A DNA stretch of 64,000 bases from contig NZ_JAVRBG010000002.1 in NCBI RefSeq assembly GCF_031845265.1, forward strand, positions 1 through 64,000, given 5' to 3'. Of this stretch, positions 62,801-64,000 are shown piece by piece. The translations under genes were made by a program, and so were the position numbers. Numbering within the stretch: position 1 is the stretch's first letter; each line of letters starts with the position of its first letter. Below the pieces are notes generated by a model, which ran no database searches, was not told the origin of the DNA, and saw only the letters and a list, made by a program, of their open reading frames with translations. This DNA is from Mesonia ostreae (GTDB taxonomy: Bacteria > Bacteroidota > Bacteroidia > Flavobacteriales > Flavobacteriaceae).

Positions 62801-64000
62801 TTAAATACTGCGATAGGACTAGTTACTTCTTTAAGAAGATTAACTGTGAATTATCAAGAAACCAATGGTATTTATTTACCGGGTTATACCAATGATGTAG
62901 GTTTTGCGGGTACTTTAAAGCCTACAGCAGGATTTACTTTTGGAAGTCAGGCAGATGTTAGAGAAAAAGCAGCTTCTAGTGGATGGCTTACTGCTTACCA
63001 AGAGTTTAACGAACAATATACAGAAAATGAAACCAGAAATCTTAGCATTCAAGCTAATATAGATTTAGTGCCAGATTTAACTTTAGATCTTACGGCAAAT
63101 AGATTATATTCTGAAACTTATTCAGAGAATTACCGAGTGAATCAAGAGGACCTTCAGTATAGATCTTTAACCCCTAATGCCTTCGGAAACTTTAATATTT
63201 CTACGATTATGATTTCTTCTGCATTCAGCAAAAGTGATAGTCAGGAGTCTGATGCTTTTAATGAGTTTAGAGCAAACAGATTGCAAATTGCTAATCGCTT
63301 GGCAACAGAGGCAGGAATTGACTTAACAGATGCTAACAATATAGATCAAGAAACCGGTTATCCTAAAGGCTTCGGTAAAAATAGCCAAGCGGTACTATTA
63401 CCTTCATTTCTTTCGGCTTATACGACAAGCGATGCGAAAGATGTAAGTTTAGGAACTTTTAGAGATACGCCCTTACCTAACTGGAATTTGAAATATACCG
63501 GATTAATGCGTTTGGGTTGGTTTAAAGATAAATTCAAACGTTTTAGTATACAACACGGCTATACATCTATTTATAATGTGAACCAGTTTCAAAGTAATCT
63601 AGATTATGATAGAGGTAACCCCTACGGAGAGAGCAATGTAGATCAGTCTGGAGATTATAAGAATCCATTCTTGATTTCTAACATAAACTTGGTAGAACAA
63701 TTCTCCCCTTTGGTAAAAGTGGATATGGAATTAAAAAATTCTGTAAAGATTTTAGCGGAAATCAAGAAAGATCGACAATTATCTCTTAGTTTTGACAATA
63801 ACTTGCTTACCGAGATTCAAGGGAATGAATATATTTTAGGTTTAGGGTATCGTTTACGAAATTTAACGATGGCTACTAAAATTGCTGGGCAGCAAAGAAT
63901 AATACGAAGTGATTTAATCTTTAAGGCAGATTTATCTTACCGAAGAAATGAAACTATTATTAGGTATTTAGATTTTAATAATAGTCAAACTACTTCGGGA
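56864..64000 (+). CDS. sprA: Type IX secretion translocon protein SprA (3' end beyond the window)
   Basis: SprA forms the huge outer-membrane barrel through which type IX secretion substrates leave; in gliding flavobacteria it is also needed for motility. The frame stays open for 2379 codons to the window edge. The family is about 2400 residues, so only the last 40-60 should be missing. The start is TTG (56864), 6 bases after ruvA; an in-frame stop lies just before, and later Met codons would lose the signal (STYILIFFLLSCSLVFSQEE). Typical parts are YTYDPILDRYIYTEKIGRVN, the repeated SprA domains with FDFNQRISLSLLGKVGTRLE and DDFEASQTSISVMTPLSWSL, and the C-terminal barrel strands ending RYLDFNNSQTTSG. 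Confidence 0.93.
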   Translation, partial: MKNIYSHHKGYRSTYILIFFLLSCSLVFSQEETSQDSTKTGYSTGNVQLPNPSSIEQKYTYDPILDRYIYTEKIGRVNVEYPMVLTPDEYRDLILQSQMKDYFKQKSDAIAGRTENAEEEQRNLLPIFYVNNSFFESIFGGSEIEVIPQGSVEVDLGVLYTKQDNPALSPRNRSSFTFDFNQRISLSLLGKVGTRLEVNANYDTESTFDFQNQIKLDYTPDEDDIVRKIEVGNVSMPLNSSLIQGAQSLFGVKTQLQFGKTTITGVFSEQNSERQTTNIQGGGAVQEFEKFILDYDENRHFFLAHYFRNQYNKSLQNYPFINSNIQVTRVQIWVTNRTNSTQALTNARNIVAIQDLGESDPENVGVLNDQNGNPINPPGFASFLNSTPGAYPSNSNNDFNPLGITGPQQSVLTSAIRDVATVDQGFGANSGDVDEGVDYAKLENARQLEPNEYSLNTQLGYVSLNQRISNDEVLAVAFQYTVNGQVYQVGEFANDGVQATQGGINPNNNPNNPNNPNNPNDPNQNVIAINQNLVVKLLKSPITNVNEPIWDLMMKNIYSLDAFQLEKEDFRFNILYTDPQPLNYINPAPNSSTPLPEDVEDENLLSVFNLDNLNLNNDPVVDGDGFFDYVPGLTIDPENGRIIFTSVEPFGEYLFEKLDNNPNGGNEDYNDINTYNENQSKYVFRALYKTTKTQAEQEQADKNKFQLKGSYKSSGQDGIPIGAFNVPQGSVTVTAGGRVLQEGVDYTVDYQLGRVKILDEALLASDTPIQVSTENNALFGQQTKRFTGIDVQHQFSEDFLIGGTYLNLNERPLTQKSNYSYEPINNSMYGFNLNYSTEVPFFTRLVNKLPNIDTDVESNFSVRGEFAYLQPGSPKGDDFNGVATSYVDDFEASQTSISVMTPLSWSLSSAPIGFGGEKANNDLASGYKRAKLNWYTIDPIFYTSQRPNGITDADLSTYATRRVFIDEIFPNTDIVQGQTQAIYTLDLSFDPRERGAYNFNPSAAGTNTLPNPNENFGGITREITTTNFEQSNVEFIEFWVMDPFIYQENNAINEGKITFNLGSISEDVLKDGRKQYENGLPKDGSAGSTIETAFGRVPSNQSLVYAFDSDGQERVNQDLGLNGLDDALEAQKFASFAGLEDPANDNYEYYLSAEGDILSRYKRYNGLQGNSPTEVGQNNRGNTTIPSVEDVNRDNTMNTIDSYFEYEVPVYRDMSVNNNTSSIAGIDNDYITDVKTLNTTLQNGSQMDVRWVQFKIPLRTDSQYSVNGIADLRSVRFMRMFLSGFSDDVVLRFGTLDLVRGDYRRYNQALVPNGSDPENTPNTTLEVAAVSEEQTSDYVTPPGVVREEMVNNNQTIREDEQSLSLTVKKLAPQDSRAVYKNFQIDMRQYKNLEMFLHAESLPFPAPTLLDGELTAFIRMGTDFSDNFYQIEIPLTTSDENSIQPRAVWPIENDLNLPLELLQQIKSLVIGNNAYNSIDLNFFTSDLVPSNSSNAGELRVGIKGNPSFGNIRVLMLGLKNTGTTDASGKVWFNELRLSDLKNEGGWAAVLNMDTNFADFATVSATGRRSTVGFGSIEQGPNQRSREDVKQYDVVGNLNVGQLLPKNWGVKIPFTYSRGEELITPQYDPEYLDLELETLLDNTQDDSRRDELQERAEDYTKRQSVSVIGLRKERTNPDRKPMPYDVENFSFSGTYNQEDHRDFEIEDALNQNVNIGATYDYAFAPLVIEPFKNIKFLDSSDYYRPIKDFNINPLPSNISASSNIIRQYNEQQYREINLPPGSIGLPTLYQRNYTFDWQYTINHNLTESLSFNFNSSNNRIVRNYINEENIQDNTVGVWDDFFEIGDPNQHYQSFQLNYDLPLDKIPFLEFVRAQYSYTGNFQWQKGSEILKDLPGIPNIGNSVQNSNTHQINGTFEMNTLYRYLGLVKKRATRATGRGPQFGTEDAKPNTGNKLGFARDKKDAAKDAKDGAATELTGGDKALNTAIGLVTSLRRLTVNYQETNGIYLPGYTNDVGFAGTLKPTAGFTFGSQADVREKAASSGWLTAYQEFNEQYTENETRNLSIQANIDLVPDLTLDLTANRLYSETYSENYRVNQEDLQYRSLTPNAFGNFNISTIMISSAFSKSDSQESDAFNEFRANRLQIANRLATEAGIDLTDANNIDQETGYPKGFGKNSQAVLLPSFLSAYTTSDAKDVSLGTFRDTPLPNWNLKYTGLMRLGWFKDKFKRFSIQHGYTSIYNVNQFQSNLDYDRGNPYGESNVDQSGDYKNPFLISNINLVEQFSPLVKVDMELKNSVKILAEIKKDRQLSLSFDNNLLTEIQGNEYILGLGYRLRNLTMATKIAGQQRIIRSDLIFKADLSYRRNETIIRYLDFNNSQTTSG
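58375..58437 (+). repeat. Pro-Asn-Asn codon repeat inside sprA
   Basis: Tandem triplet-of-codon units encode NPNNNPNNPNNPNNPNDPNQ at about residues 504-525, next to a Gly/Gln-containing loop. It is likely an exposed flexible loop. Near-identical 9-base units (CCAAATAAT and similar) could change copy number by slippage without shifting the frame. Confidence 0.75.

Overview
The window looks like a chromosomal segment of a low-GC member of the Flavobacteriaceae (phylum Bacteroidota). Four things support this: promoters of the flavobacterial TTG-N19-TAnnTTTG type, an alternative complex III (ActABCDEF) cluster next to caa3-type oxidase genes, an SprA type IX secretion translocon gene, and several flavobacterium-type families. 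Most of it is ordinary core genome. No phage, plasmid, integrase, transposase or CRISPR array is visible.

Layout. 1-3264: a minus-strand ribosomal operon rplM-rpsI-rpsB-tsf with a structured spacer before rpsB. 3265-7587: repeat-rich flanks around a solitary single-polypeptide restriction-modification enzyme. 7588-12369: accessory genes, namely a membrane phosphodiesterase-fold protein, a small beta-barrel, a lipoprotein gene broken by an amber codon, an unknown helical protein, and a glutamate-receptor-like potassium channel. 12638-22767: polA, a membrane metallophosphoesterase, a secreted surface protein, a thioredoxin-fold protein without its CxxC, and a polysaccharide deacetylase next to a large DUF2723 membrane protein. 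23092-23249: a complete tRNA-Gln(TTG) unit. 23677-27044: a phosphoesterase, a small membrane protein, an AsmA-like protein and a universal stress protein. 27136-31758: rimP-nusA-infB with an attenuator-like hairpin in the leader. 32105-44566: a SPOR protein, divergent from the respiratory operon actABCDEF-coxB-coxA. 44580-49379: ruvB, a cytochrome P450 and a KefB-type antiporter. 49381-51353: a lipoprotein gene flanked by two decayed copies of one gene. 51354-64000: queG, a sigma factor with a membrane partner, maeB, ruvA, and sprA running off the window edge.

The respiratory block is a coherent electron path. Quinol is oxidised by the Act complex, electrons pass through its c-type haems, and the copper-haem oxidase encoded directly downstream reduces oxygen. 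The ribosomal and rimP-nusA-infB clusters serve translation and transcription.

I did not find a clearly new multi-gene system. The items most worth a second look are the rpsI-rpsB leader RNA, the rimP leader hairpin, the in-frame intergenic repeat inside the restriction-modification gene, the amber-interrupted lipoprotein, the receptor-like potassium channel, and the paired gene remnants at 49381-49618 and 51051-51224. Residue positions are estimates made by reading, and no database search was possible.
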